From the NCBI RefSeq assembly GCF_009907385.1, contig NZ_JAAATR010000024.1, forward strand, positions 62,001-126,000: 64,000 nt of DNA, read 5' to 3'. The notes beneath the pieces are model-generated. The model searched no databases and was not told the origin of the DNA. It saw only the letters and a program-made list of their open reading frames with translations. The DNA is from Atlantibacter hermannii (lineage in GTDB: Bacteria; Pseudomonadota; Gammaproteobacteria; Enterobacterales; Enterobacteriaceae). Below, one piece after another: positions 1 through 9,649 of this stretch (positions within the stretch are counted from its first letter, which is position 1; each line of letters opens with the position of its first letter). The position numbers and the translations under genes were made by a program.

Positions 1-63
1 CTCGATCATCTGGTCATTGGCCGTGGGGAGTACGTTTCGTTTGCCGAACGGGGCTGGATTTAG
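1..63 (+). CDS. radC: RadC family protein, C-terminal end (5' end outside window)
   Basis: Only the last 20 codons and the TAG stop are in the window. The visible tail reads HLVIGRGEYVSFAERGW, the usual end of enterobacterial RadC (JAB/MPN-fold, UPF0758). It lies just upstream of rpmB, as in Escherichia. RadC was once linked to DNA repair, but its biochemical role is unclear. The JAMM metal-binding motif would lie upstream, outside the window, so nothing can be said about activity. Confidence 0.85.
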   Translation, partial: LDHLVIGRGEYVSFAERGWI

Positions 64-105
64 ATAAGTTTCAGCGATCCAAAGGGATCTTTGTCTGTTC
101 GGGAC

Positions 106-134
106 TTGAGCACCCGGCTTACACAGCGTATACT
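106..134 (+). promoter_or_regulatory. Predicted sigma-70 promoter of rpmB-rpmG
   Basis: TTGAGC at 106-111 and TATACT at 129-134 are separated by exactly 17 bases. Transcription would start near 141, giving a leader of about 139 nt before rpmB. This is the strongest promoter match in the radC-rpmB gap (64-279). No other feature is clear in that gap apart from a short GATCC/GGATC hairpin at about 76-90. Confidence 0.6.
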
Positions 135-258
135 ACGCCACCTTTGAGAATCTCGGGTTTGGCATTTGGGCCTGGCAATCGTGGGTTCGCTTAGAACTGC
201 GATAACCGGGCTGTAAAGCCTGACGAGGCGCCAATACCCCATACGAAGCTCGAGCTAA

Positions 259-516
<258 letters not shown>

Positions 517-533
517 GTACTTAGAGGAAATAA

Positions 534-704
<171 letters not shown>

Positions 705-723
705 TTTTAGTGATTTGTATGAA

Positions 724-747
724 AACCCGGCTTATGCCGGGTTTTTT
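724..747 (+). terminator. Rho-independent terminator after rpmG
   Basis: The arms AACCCGGC and GCCGGGTT enclose a TTAT loop and are followed by a run of six T. It lies 19 bases after the rpmG stop and 29 bases before mutM, so it would reduce read-through into mutM. Confidence 0.85.
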
Positions 748-776
748 GCTTTCTGTCACCGTGAAAAGGAGCAACG

Positions 777-1586
777 ATGCCTGAGTTACCTGAGGTGGAA
801 ACCAGCCGTCGCGGGATCGAACCGCATCTGGTCGGCGAAACCATCCTTCATGCCGTTGTGCGTAATGGCCGCCTGCGCTGGCCGGTTTCTGATGAAATCC
901 ATGCGCTCAGCGATAAACCGGTTATCAGCGTCCAGCGGCGCGCCAAGTACCTGCTGATTGAATTACCGGATGGCTGGATCATCGTTCACCTTGGTATGTC
1001 CGGTAGCCTGCGGGTACTGCCGCATGACATGCCCGCTGAAAAACATGACCATGTCGATCTGGTGATGAGCAACGGGAAAGTGCTGCGTTATACCGACCCG
1101 CGTCGCTTCGGCGCATGGCTCTGGACGCCCTCTCTGGAAGGGCATAACGTTTTAGCGCACCTTGGCCCGGAGCCGCTGAGCGATGAGTTCAATGGCGAAT
1201 ACCTGCATCAAAAATGCGCCCGGAAAAAAGTCGCCATCAAGCCCTGGCTGATGGATAACAAACTGGTGGTGGGCGTCGGGAATATTTACGCCAGCGAATC
1301 GCTGTTTGCCGCCGGGATCCATCCCGATAAGCTGGCGCAGGCGCTCTCAAAAGAAGAGTGTGCGTTGCTGGCAACCGCGATAAAAGCGGTGCTGTTGCGT
1401 TCGATCGAGCAGGGCGGCACCACGCTGCGCGATTTTTTACAAAGCGACGGGAAGCCGGGGTATTTTGCCCAGGAGTTACAGGTTTACGGAAGGGAAGGCG
1501 AGCCGTGCCGGGTGTGTGGAACGCCGATTCAGGCAGGTAAGCACGGGCAACGCCGCACGTACTGGTGCCGACGCTGCCAGAAGTAA
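777..1586 (+). CDS. mutM: Formamidopyrimidine-DNA glycosylase (Fpg/MutM)
   Basis: A bifunctional DNA glycosylase/AP lyase that removes 8-oxoguanine and formamidopyrimidines. At 269 residues it has the family's usual length. The N terminus MPELPEVET gives the catalytic Pro2 nucleophile and Glu3 once Met is removed. The C terminus carries the zinc finger with Cys244, Cys247, Cys264 and Cys267. An AAGGAG Shine-Dalgarno precedes the ATG. It faces coaD tail to tail with a 7-base gap, and sits downstream of rpmBG as in E. coli, where the genes can be partly co-transcribed. Confidence 0.98.
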   Translation: MPELPEVETSRRGIEPHLVGETILHAVVRNGRLRWPVSDEIHALSDKPVISVQRRAKYLLIELPDGWIIVHLGMSGSLRVLPHDMPAEKHDHVDLVMSNGKVLRYTDPRRFGAWLWTPSLEGHNVLAHLGPEPLSDEFNGEYLHQKCARKKVAIKPWLMDNKLVVGVGNIYASESLFAAGIHPDKLAQALSKEECALLATAIKAVLLRSIEQGGTTLRDFLQSDGKPGYFAQELQVYGREGEPCRVCGTPIQAGKHGQRRTYWCRRCQK

Positions 1587-1593
1587 TGCGCGA

Positions 1594-2854
<1,261 letters not shown>

Positions 2855-2855
<1 letters not shown>

Positions 2856-4129
2856 CAATGGCTCCGCTGCGGCAGATAGGGTTGCAGCAGTTGCAGCAGA
2901 CGGGTCAGCGCCCCCTGGTTCTGATGCAGCACTTCTACGGCATGACGGCCATACCACAACCGATAGTCTTCATCGGTCAGCAGAGTTGAGATCTCTTTTA
3001 CCAGCGCCGGGGCGTCATTAACAATAATCAAGCCACCCGCTTCCAGCAGACGTCCGCAAATGTCTTTGAAGTTGAAAATATGCGGGCCCATCAGCACCGG
3101 GATCGCATGTGCCGCAGGCTCCAGCGGGTTATGACCGCCGCGCTCTACCAGACTGCCGCCGACAAAGGCGAGATCGGCAATACCGTACAGCAGCATCAGT
3201 TCGCCCATGGTGTCGCCAATCACCACCTGGGTGCTGCTCGACGGGATTTCACCGGTGCTGCGCAGAGTAAAGCTGAAGCCCGCTTTATGTACCAGGTCCC
3301 GGGCATCTTTAAAGCGCTCCGGATGACGCGGCACCAGAATCAACAATAAATCAGGAAAGGTTTTAAGCAGCGCTTTGTGTGCCTCAAGGATAATTGCTTC
3401 TTCGCCATCGTGGGTGCTGGTGGCGATCCACACTTTACGGCGTGGTGCCCACTGGCGACGCAGCGTCACAGCGCGGGCCGCCAGTTCAGGCGTGACGGAA
3501 ATATCGAATTTCAGGCTGCCGGTAATGGCGAGCTGGTTGCGCTTCAGGCCCAGCTCCAGGAAGCGATTACCGTCTTCTTCATTCTGCGCGGCGATCAGCG
3601 TGATTTTATTCAGCAAGCGGCGCATGAAACCGCGCAGCTTTTTATAACCGTTTGCGGAACGCTCAGACAGCCGGGCGTTGGCGATTGCCAACGGGATTTT
3701 GCGCTGATGTAGCGCGGCAATCATGTTTGGCCACAGCTCGGTTTCCATCACGATCACCAGCTTGGGGCGAACGTTATCCAGAAAGCGATTCATGGCGCAG
3801 GGCAAATCATAAGGCAAGTAGACGTGATGAACATCTTTGCCGAAGGCGGACTGCACGCGTTCCGAACCGGTTGGCGTCATGGTTGTGACGGTGATCGGCA
3901 GCGTCGGGTAGCGATGGCGCAGAGCGCGTACCAGCGGAATAGCCGCCAGCGTCTCGCCCACCGAAACTGAGTGCAGCAATATACCGTCAGGCGCCACCTT
4001 ATTCCGGCAATAACCATAGCGTTCACCCCAGCGTTTACGGTACGCGGGAGCCTTACGGCTGCGAAGCAGCAACCGTACCCAGATGAAGGGCTGAATAAGA
4101 TACAGTAAAGCGGTATACAACGATTCCAA
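2855..4129 (-). CDS. waaA: Kdo transferase (WaaA/KdtA)
   Basis: WaaA adds two Kdo residues from CMP-Kdo to lipid IVA on the cytoplasmic face of the inner membrane. Visible features are an N-terminal hydrophobic anchor ([17 protein letters not shown]), HSVSVGE with the catalytic Glu at about residue 60, [16 protein letters not shown] and the [14 protein letters not shown] donor site. I place the start at a TTG at 4129: it gives 424 residues, against 425 in E. coli, and aligns with the conserved start, with a weak GGA seven bases upstream. An in-frame ATG at 4174 would add 15 residues with no similarity to the family. It overlaps waaE by one base. Confidence 0.93.
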
Positions 4130-4220
4130 GCGAATATCCGTTATTTTCTTAATCGGCGGGCAAATTCTAAGCATTTAAGCCGGTTAAAGCTATTGTTTTG
4201 GCTTACTACGGGGCGTTTTA

Positions 4221-4283
4221 CCCTTTCAGGGAAAGGGCGGCAAGAAGATTTACTCAATCTGCGGGCAGCCAGCCTGCCCGCAG
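4221..4283. other. Two adjacent stem-loops between waaA and the phosphoethanolamine transferase gene
   Basis: The gap 4130-4301 holds two hairpins. CCCTTTC/GAAAGGG with a 3-base loop is at about 4221-4237. CTGCGGGCAG/CTGCCCGCAG with a 5-base loop is at 4259-4283. Neither has a clean T-tract on the minus strand, so they may attenuate or stabilise the transcript rather than terminate it fully. This may separate waaA-waaE-coaD from the upstream genes. Confidence 0.5.
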
Positions 4284-4301
4284 AAAGGCCAATGAAGAGA
4301 A

Positions 4302-5930
4302 TTATTGTGCGGGTAGCGTACTAAGATGGTACGTCACCCGCCCGGACAGGCCGCGAATATCCCCGCCGGTGATGAAATAGGAATCATCTTTTTGGTTGGG
4401 GTTCTCCACTGAAAAACCGAGCATTTTGTTAATTAGCGTCGCCAACTGGTAATGGTTGCGAGGCAGATTTGGGCTGATATCGCCGAGACGATAATTTGCG
4501 TCGTTGCTGAAATAGATAAACGGAACCTGAGCAATAGGCATCTCGACAATCGAGTGGCCGAACAGACCGCCGTCACCGACGCGTTCACCGTGGTCGGAAG
4601 TAATAAACACCAGAACCGGCAGTTTTGATTTTGCCATTGCAGTACGGATCGCAGAAGCCAGCTCCTGGTCGTAATAACGTACCGCGTCGTCGTACTCGTT
4701 TTTCTTCTGCTCCACATCGTTGGCCGCCTGCGGCGTCGAGAATTTTGCAAATCCCGGCGGCAGATTGCGTTCATAAGGAATGTGTGGCGCGCGGCTGTTA
4801 AGCACCATCAGGAAAGGTTGATTCCAGTCCAGTTTGGCTTTATCAACGGAAGGCGTCAGAACCCGGTCCGCGCCGACTTCCGGCGCCGGGCGAATCTGAG
4901 TATCTTCCCACAGGTCGATATTATGAATGCCAATCCAGTTGCTTAGCCCTTCCAGTCCTTGCGCAGAAATAAATGCGGTCTGGTAACCCTGTTTTTTGGC
5001 GTTGGCGAACAGATTGGTGGCTTTAGATTTATAAGCGTAGTAGTTATCCGGTTCGCGCAGGTTGTTAACCAACATCGGAATCGCCACGCGAGTTGATACG
5101 GCGTTAGAGATAATAAGGTTTGCGCTACCCTGGTACTGCTTCATCAGCGCATTCAGCGCTGGCGTAGTATCACGCTGATAGCCCAGGGCGCTGACATGAT
5201 GCGGGTTAAGGCTTTCGCCAATCGCCAGAATAATGGAATATTTTCCAGCCTGGTTGCCCGGTATCGGCGTCACTTTATAAGGCTCGTAATGAGCCAGCGT
5301 TTGGTTTTCGCCGGAAATCGCTTCCGGGATCAGGCGAATGGCGCTGAAGCTCACGGCAGACAGCCCGTTACGCAGCAGGCTGTGGCGTAAATCCGGGTTG
5401 AATTTATACATCTGCCCATCGATTGCCTTGTAGAACTGCCCGGCAAACATCACGACGATAATCAGCAACGAGGGGACAGCCAGCCATTTTTTCCACTGCG
5501 GCGCCAGACGGCGCGCGAAGGCCAGCGAAAAGAGGATAGCCACGATTACAATCGCGATGTAAATCCCCAACACGCCCAGGCTGTCACCGATGCCGCTGGC
5601 AATATCCCTGGTTTCGACCAGCGCCAGCCAGACTTCGCTGGGGCCATAAAATTGCCCGTAAAAGGTATAATAAGCGGCTTCGGAAACCTGAATGAAGAAC
5701 GTTATCGCTAACAGCAACCGCGTCAGGAAATAGCGGGAGCTGATGGCTGCCAGCAGCGCGATAATAGCGTATAGCGCCATATCATCTGCTTTTGGACTAT
5801 ATACTTTATCCTTCAGCAGGATACTGATCTCAGAAAACGAGAACAGCACCATAAAAATCAGTGCCAGAACCAGCGTGCGTGCCAGATTACGCCCGAAAGA
5901 CGCGGGCGCTACAAGAGTGGACGTGGACAT
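4302..5930 (-). CDS. Membrane phosphoethanolamine transferase (EptA/CptA family)
   Basis: A 542-residue protein with about five N-terminal membrane segments (roughly residues 17-165) followed by a periplasmic sulfatase-fold domain. The catalytic GES motif at about residue 238 (AIGESLNPHHVSALGY) lines up with the Thr/Ser nucleophile of EptA, CptA and OpgE, and the metal-site motifs SDHGE (about 447) and GHS (about 458) are intact. Such enzymes move phosphoethanolamine from phosphatidylethanolamine to lipid A, core sugars or glucans. Its place inside the waa cluster suggests a core or lipid A target. It is not one of the K-12 proteins I can name, so the exact acceptor is open. It lies 15 bases after the GT gene at 5946. 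Confidence 0.82.
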   Translation of the reverse strand: MSTSTLVAPASFGRNLARTLVLALIFMVLFSFSEISILLKDKVYSPKADDMALYAIIALLAAISSRYFLTRLLLAITFFIQVSEAAYYTFYGQFYGPSEVWLALVETRDIASGIGDSLGVLGIYIAIVIVAILFSLAFARRLAPQWKKWLAVPSLLIIVVMFAGQFYKAIDGQMYKFNPDLRHSLLRNGLSAVSFSAIRLIPEAISGENQTLAHYEPYKVTPIPGNQAGKYSIILAIGESLNPHHVSALGYQRDTTPALNALMKQYQGSANLIISNAVSTRVAIPMLVNNLREPDNYYAYKSKATNLFANAKKQGYQTAFISAQGLEGLSNWIGIHNIDLWEDTQIRPAPEVGADRVLTPSVDKAKLDWNQPFLMVLNSRAPHIPYERNLPPGFAKFSTPQAANDVEQKKNEYDDAVRYYDQELASAIRTAMAKSKLPVLVFITSDHGERVGDGGLFGHSIVEMPIAQVPFIYFSNDANYRLGDISPNLPRNHYQLATLINKMLGFSVENPNQKDDSYFITGGDIRGLSGRVTYHLSTLPAQ

Positions 5931-5945
5931 ACAAAAAACCTTCAG

Positions 5946-6917
5946 TTAAAACTTCTTGGTCAGTGGACGGATGACCTTGCCAATGCTGAAATGCAGCGCG
6001 CGGACAAACTCCGGTTTATTGTGTAATCCTTTACGCCAGATCCCTTCAAATAACTCATACCAACGTGCCGCGACGGCACGGCGTGAATAAAACGCCAGTC
6101 TTTTTCTTCCCTGTTCCTGCATCTGCTGATACAGAACGGGATCGTTCTTCAGGCGCATGATGGCGTCGAACGCCTCGTCAGGCGTTTTGGCAATCAGATA
6201 ATCAAGCTCGCTTTCGCGAATAGCGCGGAAAGAGGGCTCGTCATCGCAAATCATCACGGTTTTACCCAGCCAGCCGTTAATGAGTTTACTGGCGGGTTTG
6301 CGCGCCAGCTTATGGTCGTGAGATTTACGAAAACTCAGGCAGACATCCACATTGCGGTAATCGGTCCAGTTATCAAATGAGATACGTAACGTGATGCCTT
6401 GATCCGCAAGGCGTTTAATAAACGCGTCGGAACGGAATTCTGGCGGGAAGCTGTCGACACGGCCAAAGTAGGCCACGGTATCAATCGTGCTGTCGGCACG
6501 CTCGCGCGGCTGGACGCCCGGTTGCGGCCAGTACGGCACGAACAGGCGATTTTTTAAACCAGCGACTTCCGGATTTTGTTCCACTACGTAATCCGCGCCA
6601 ATAATTGGCGGACGGTCAGCGCGTGCCACAACGGTCACGCCTTTCCAGGGTTTAACCCGCGATCCGAAATCATCGTTATGCATCAGGTTGATGGCGTCGG
6701 AACGGCACTCAGAACCAAAGGAACACTCGATGTCATCGCCATAAAAGTGTTTAAGCGTCAGGGTCGTCTGGAAGGTCCACCCGCCTCGTCCGCCGCAGTA
6801 AAAGCGCTCGGGAATGGTATCCGGATTAACGCGCGCATCCAGCAGTGCCTGGAAATCAGGATAATTTTTCGCGATAAAGTCAGCGCGCGAAACCGCATGC
6901 AGTTTTAATTTACTCAT
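5946..6917 (-). CDS. LPS core glycosyltransferase, GT-B-like, acceptor unknown
   Basis: A 323-residue soluble protein. Its C-terminal half has the look of a GT-B donor domain: KPASKLINGWLGKTVMICD and DEPSFRAIRESELDYL followed by a TPDEAFDAI helix, as in family-1/4-type transferases. The N-terminal half, rich in aromatic residues (GGRGGWTFQTTLTLKHFYG), is not a family I recognise. It lies 8 bases downstream of the WaaH-like gene and 15 bases upstream of the phosphoethanolamine transferase gene, all co-directional, so it is probably a core-assembly transferase. Sugar donor and acceptor cannot be read from the sequence. Confidence 0.7.
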   Translation of the reverse strand: MSKLKLHAVSRADFIAKNYPDFQALLDARVNPDTIPERFYCGGRGGWTFQTTLTLKHFYGDDIECSFGSECRSDAINLMHNDDFGSRVKPWKGVTVVARADRPPIIGADYVVEQNPEVAGLKNRLFVPYWPQPGVQPRERADSTIDTVAYFGRVDSFPPEFRSDAFIKRLADQGITLRISFDNWTDYRNVDVCLSFRKSHDHKLARKPASKLINGWLGKTVMICDDEPSFRAIRESELDYLIAKTPDEAFDAIMRLKNDPVLYQQMQEQGRKRLAFYSRRAVAARWYELFEGIWRKGLHNKPEFVRALHFSIGKVIRPLTKKF

Positions 6918-6925
6918 AGTCTTCG

Positions 6926-7909
6926 TTAGCTGATTATTTTTTTAAGACGGAAATAACGGCGGCCTAAACGCCAGCGCAGTTTAAACCCACGGGCATTTTT
7001 CCAGATCATCGACCAGATGCCGCGATCGAACAGCTCCTGGGTGATCTCGCGTTTTTTCGCCGGATCCTCGATGTTATTGATACTGTGTAAAATACCGAGG
7101 CCTTCTTTAGCGATTTGCCAGTGGCAGGAGGGAACGCGCTTCACCTGCTCAGGATAACGACGGTTAATGTCGTTAAGCATCTCAAGGATTTTCATGTAAT
7201 GGCGTGAGGAGCGCATCCGGGTGTCATCGGTACCCGGCGTATGCGACACCGAAGCCGAATGAATCAGATAATCGTACAGCGCCTCATCCACATATTGTAC
7301 CCGCTTCGCTGTTAACAGCAGTTCGGTAGTCCAGGGGATATCCTGGTGGCGCAGGCCAGGCTCAAAACGAAAACCATGTTGTTTAATAAAGTCATGGCGA
7401 TAAATATTCAGCCAGGTGACGTGCAGAAATTTACGCGAGCGCAGTGCCATTTCCAGCCAGACCGGGCCTTCTAATACGCCCGTTGATGACAGTCTGTCTG
7501 AAGGGAATATTTTTTTCGCCGGACGCCCGTCATCATAAATATAGGTCCCGTTACAGGTCGCGACGTCCAGATCGTTTTGCAGCGCAATTTCCAGCAGGCG
7601 GTTATACATGCCGGGATAGATTACGTCATCGATATCCGGGAATGCCACGTATTGGCCGCGCGCTACTGCCAGACCGGTATTTCGCGCGGCGGAGACGCCG
7701 CCGTTTTCCTGGTTCAGAACGGTAAACTCGCTAAATTGCTGAGCGTAACGTTCAATAATGTCCGCCGAGCCATCGGTCGAACCATCATTAACCACAATCA
7801 GCTCGACGTGGCTGAGATGCTGGTTTTTGATGCTCTCAAAGAACGTACTGAGAAACTTTTCACCGTTATAAACCGCGATGATCAAACTCAGTTGTGGGCT
7901 ATCAGACAT
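6926..7909 (-). CDS. waaH: GT2 glycosyltransferase, WaaH/YibD-like (LPS core)
   Basis: A 327-residue GT2 enzyme with SLIIAVYNGEKF and VVNDGSTDGS nucleotide-binding strands and a PDIDD motif in the DxD position. From memory it follows E. coli YibD/WaaH over most of its length: NDLDVATCN, DRLSSTGVLEGP, HQDIPWTTELL and HSASVSHTP all have counterparts there. In E. coli WaaH adds glucuronic acid to heptose III under phosphate or PhoP/PmrA control. In K-12 waaH lies beside tdh; here the homolog is inside the waa cluster. The family assignment is strong, the exact sugar is inferred. Confidence 0.62.
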   Translation of the reverse strand: MSDSPQLSLIIAVYNGEKFLSTFFESIKNQHLSHVELIVVNDGSTDGSADIIERYAQQFSEFTVLNQENGGVSAARNTGLAVARGQYVAFPDIDDVIYPGMYNRLLEIALQNDLDVATCNGTYIYDDGRPAKKIFPSDRLSSTGVLEGPVWLEMALRSRKFLHVTWLNIYRHDFIKQHGFRFEPGLRHQDIPWTTELLLTAKRVQYVDEALYDYLIHSASVSHTPGTDDTRMRSSRHYMKILEMLNDINRRYPEQVKRVPSCHWQIAKEGLGILHSINNIEDPAKKREITQELFDRGIWSMIWKNARGFKLRWRLGRRYFRLKKIIS

Positions 7910-8007
7910 GCTTGCTCCGTGATTGCCGGGGATTCGCTGTGTGAATGGGTCCGGCGGAATGGCATTTCAACAACGAACGGGGAAAAACGTTCGCCAGACC
8001 CGTGCAG

Positions 8008-8058
8008 ACGCCAGTGGGGCTCTATTATCTATGAGTTAATAAAGAAAACCACTGGCGT
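8008..8058. repeat. Inverted repeat between waaL and the WaaH-like gene
   Basis: ACGCCAGTGG at 8008-8017 and CCACTGGCGT at 8049-8058 are perfect 10-base inverted copies separated by 31 AT-rich bases. The gap 7910-8065 has no gene. On the minus strand the spacer holds TAGATAAT, a possible -10 element for the downstream genes. The repeat could be a weak terminator of waaL, a regulatory structure or a protein-binding site. Confidence 0.5.
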
Positions 8059-8065
8059 ATGAGTC

Positions 8066-9439
8066 TTAACGTTGCGGGGGCGGTGAGATCTCCCGGTTGC
8101 GCGTCGCGCAAATCCCAACCAGCAGGCCAGTCAGCAACATGTATTGTTCGAGGTAATGGTCTTTTAAATTGTGATCGACCAGGGTGCGAGAGAAGAAGCC
8201 GATAGTAAACAGCAACAGGAACAGGCCTGCCATCATGTTTCCATGACGATACTGCTTCCAGCCGGTGTACCAGCACATCAGCAGCAGTACCAGCCACCCG
8301 GCGATGCCGGCAATCCCGTTCTGCAAGCCAAACTCGATTAAACCGTAATGGCTGTGAGGAATATTGATGCGCGGATCGTTCAGGTCATTACGCAGAATTT
8401 CACGGAACGCTTCTTTACGCGGCCCGATGCCGAAGGGGTGCTCACCCACCAGCTTCCAGCCCTGATGGAAGAAGCTGGCGCGGCAACCGTTGGAATGGTT
8501 GATCGGCAAGCCGTCTTCATTGCGTGGGATCGACCCGTCAGTTTTGTTGTAACAGAAGCTGGTAAAGGGCGCGTTCCAGCCAGCGACGGCATCACTTTCC
8601 AGCGCCTGCCAGCGGGGGTCGGTTTTCCATGAGGTATAGGCGACAGCCGCTGCGGCTAAAGCGAGAGCGATAAAAATCGCGCCAATTTTCATAATGTTGC
8701 CGCGACGCATTTTGTGCAGGCTCAGCAGCAAAAAGGTTGAAAATAAACTGCCTACCAGGCCAATGGTGCCCCAGCGCGTATCGACCAGCGCGGTACAAAT
8801 CAGGTTCGCTACCAGCATCACAATCAGGAACGAGGTTTTAAGCAGCAAGAAGCGTTTGTGAATCAACGCACGGGCAAGCAGTTCCGCGATCAGAAAGCCG
8901 GTAATCATATTGATCTGGAAGCTCATTCGGGTGCGGTTAAACACAATGCGCGTTTCACCCCAGTGAATAATGCCGTCACGCCAGTAAAGCCACACGGTAT
9001 CCAGCAAATGAATGCAAATTACGCCCCAAAAAAACAGGATGATCAGCGTAAACAGTTTGTTGGCGTCAAAAGAGGCAAACTGTGCCTGGATAGCGGCAAC
9101 CAGTACGATGCCTGCGCAGAACAGCAATACCGGGCGCACCCACTGGCCGTCCCAGGTGCTGACCATTTCTTTGATATCAGGCGCAACGATCAGGCCGTTA
9201 AGTAAAATGAAAAAAGTTAACGCCCAAAGAAACAGCACAATGGGCTTAACTTGCTGCGTATTCAGATGCTGGCGCGCCGTGGGAGACGTAAAGAAAAGAC
9301 CGAGCGCAAACACAATCACCGGATAAATCAACCCGTTGCGATGGAAAGGCAAAGAGCCGTTGGGAATAGGCCAAACAAAACAGAGCGCTAATATGAAAAC
9401 CACCAGCGATCCAGTGAAGACGTTACGGGATTTAAGCAT
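8066..9439 (-). CDS. waaL: O-antigen ligase (WaaL/RfaL)
   Basis: A 457-residue polytopic membrane protein of the Wzy_C/O-antigen ligase family. Hydrophobic segments run through most of residues 9-270. A large periplasmic loop follows at about 270-370, containing GEHPFGIGPRKEAF and PHSHYGLIEFGLQNG, with the conserved His near residue 363, and two or three more membrane segments follow. WaaL transfers undecaprenyl-PP-linked O antigen to the completed core at the periplasmic face. E. coli WaaL is 419 residues; length and sequence vary widely in this family. It lies between the GT4 gene, which is divergent, and the WaaH-like gene. Confidence 0.85.
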   Translation of the reverse strand: MLKSRNVFTGSLVVFILALCFVWPIPNGSLPFHRNGLIYPVIVFALGLFFTSPTARQHLNTQQVKPIVLFLWALTFFILLNGLIVAPDIKEMVSTWDGQWVRPVLLFCAGIVLVAAIQAQFASFDANKLFTLIILFFWGVICIHLLDTVWLYWRDGIIHWGETRIVFNRTRMSFQINMITGFLIAELLARALIHKRFLLLKTSFLIVMLVANLICTALVDTRWGTIGLVGSLFSTFLLLSLHKMRRGNIMKIGAIFIALALAAAAVAYTSWKTDPRWQALESDAVAGWNAPFTSFCYNKTDGSIPRNEDGLPINHSNGCRASFFHQGWKLVGEHPFGIGPRKEAFREILRNDLNDPRINIPHSHYGLIEFGLQNGIAGIAGWLVLLLMCWYTGWKQYRHGNMMAGLFLLLFTIGFFSRTLVDHNLKDHYLEQYMLLTGLLVGICATRNREISPPPQR

Positions 9440-9583
9440 AGTTATAACAGCAAGTTAAAAGCTAAGGGTAAGGGGAACATTTCCCTCATTTTGCATGAGA
9501 AATATCAATTTTTCCCCTGGAATAACCGCAAAAACGCGAGGCAAATTACCATAGTTACCCCCGCTACAGAAGGATAAAATTTA

Positions 9584-9611
9584 TTAACGCGGCTTATCTC
9601 ATCGGTATAAT
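9584..9611 (+). promoter_or_regulatory. Possible promoter of the GT4 gene at 9650
   Basis: A perfect TATAAT at 9606-9611 lies 16 bases after TTAACG (9584-9589). The divergent gap 9440-9634 is AT-rich: I count about 38-40% GC in each 60-base line, well below the flanking genes. I saw no ops (GGCGGTAG) element here. Confidence 0.4.
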
Positions 9612-9649
9612 TCACAAAACGTTGGCGAATTATCATGAACAGGAATCTT

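Noticed and set aside
9440-9634. Possible ops/JUMPstart element for RfaH upstream of core genes
   Set aside because: I looked for GGCGGTAG here and upstream of hldD and found no match.
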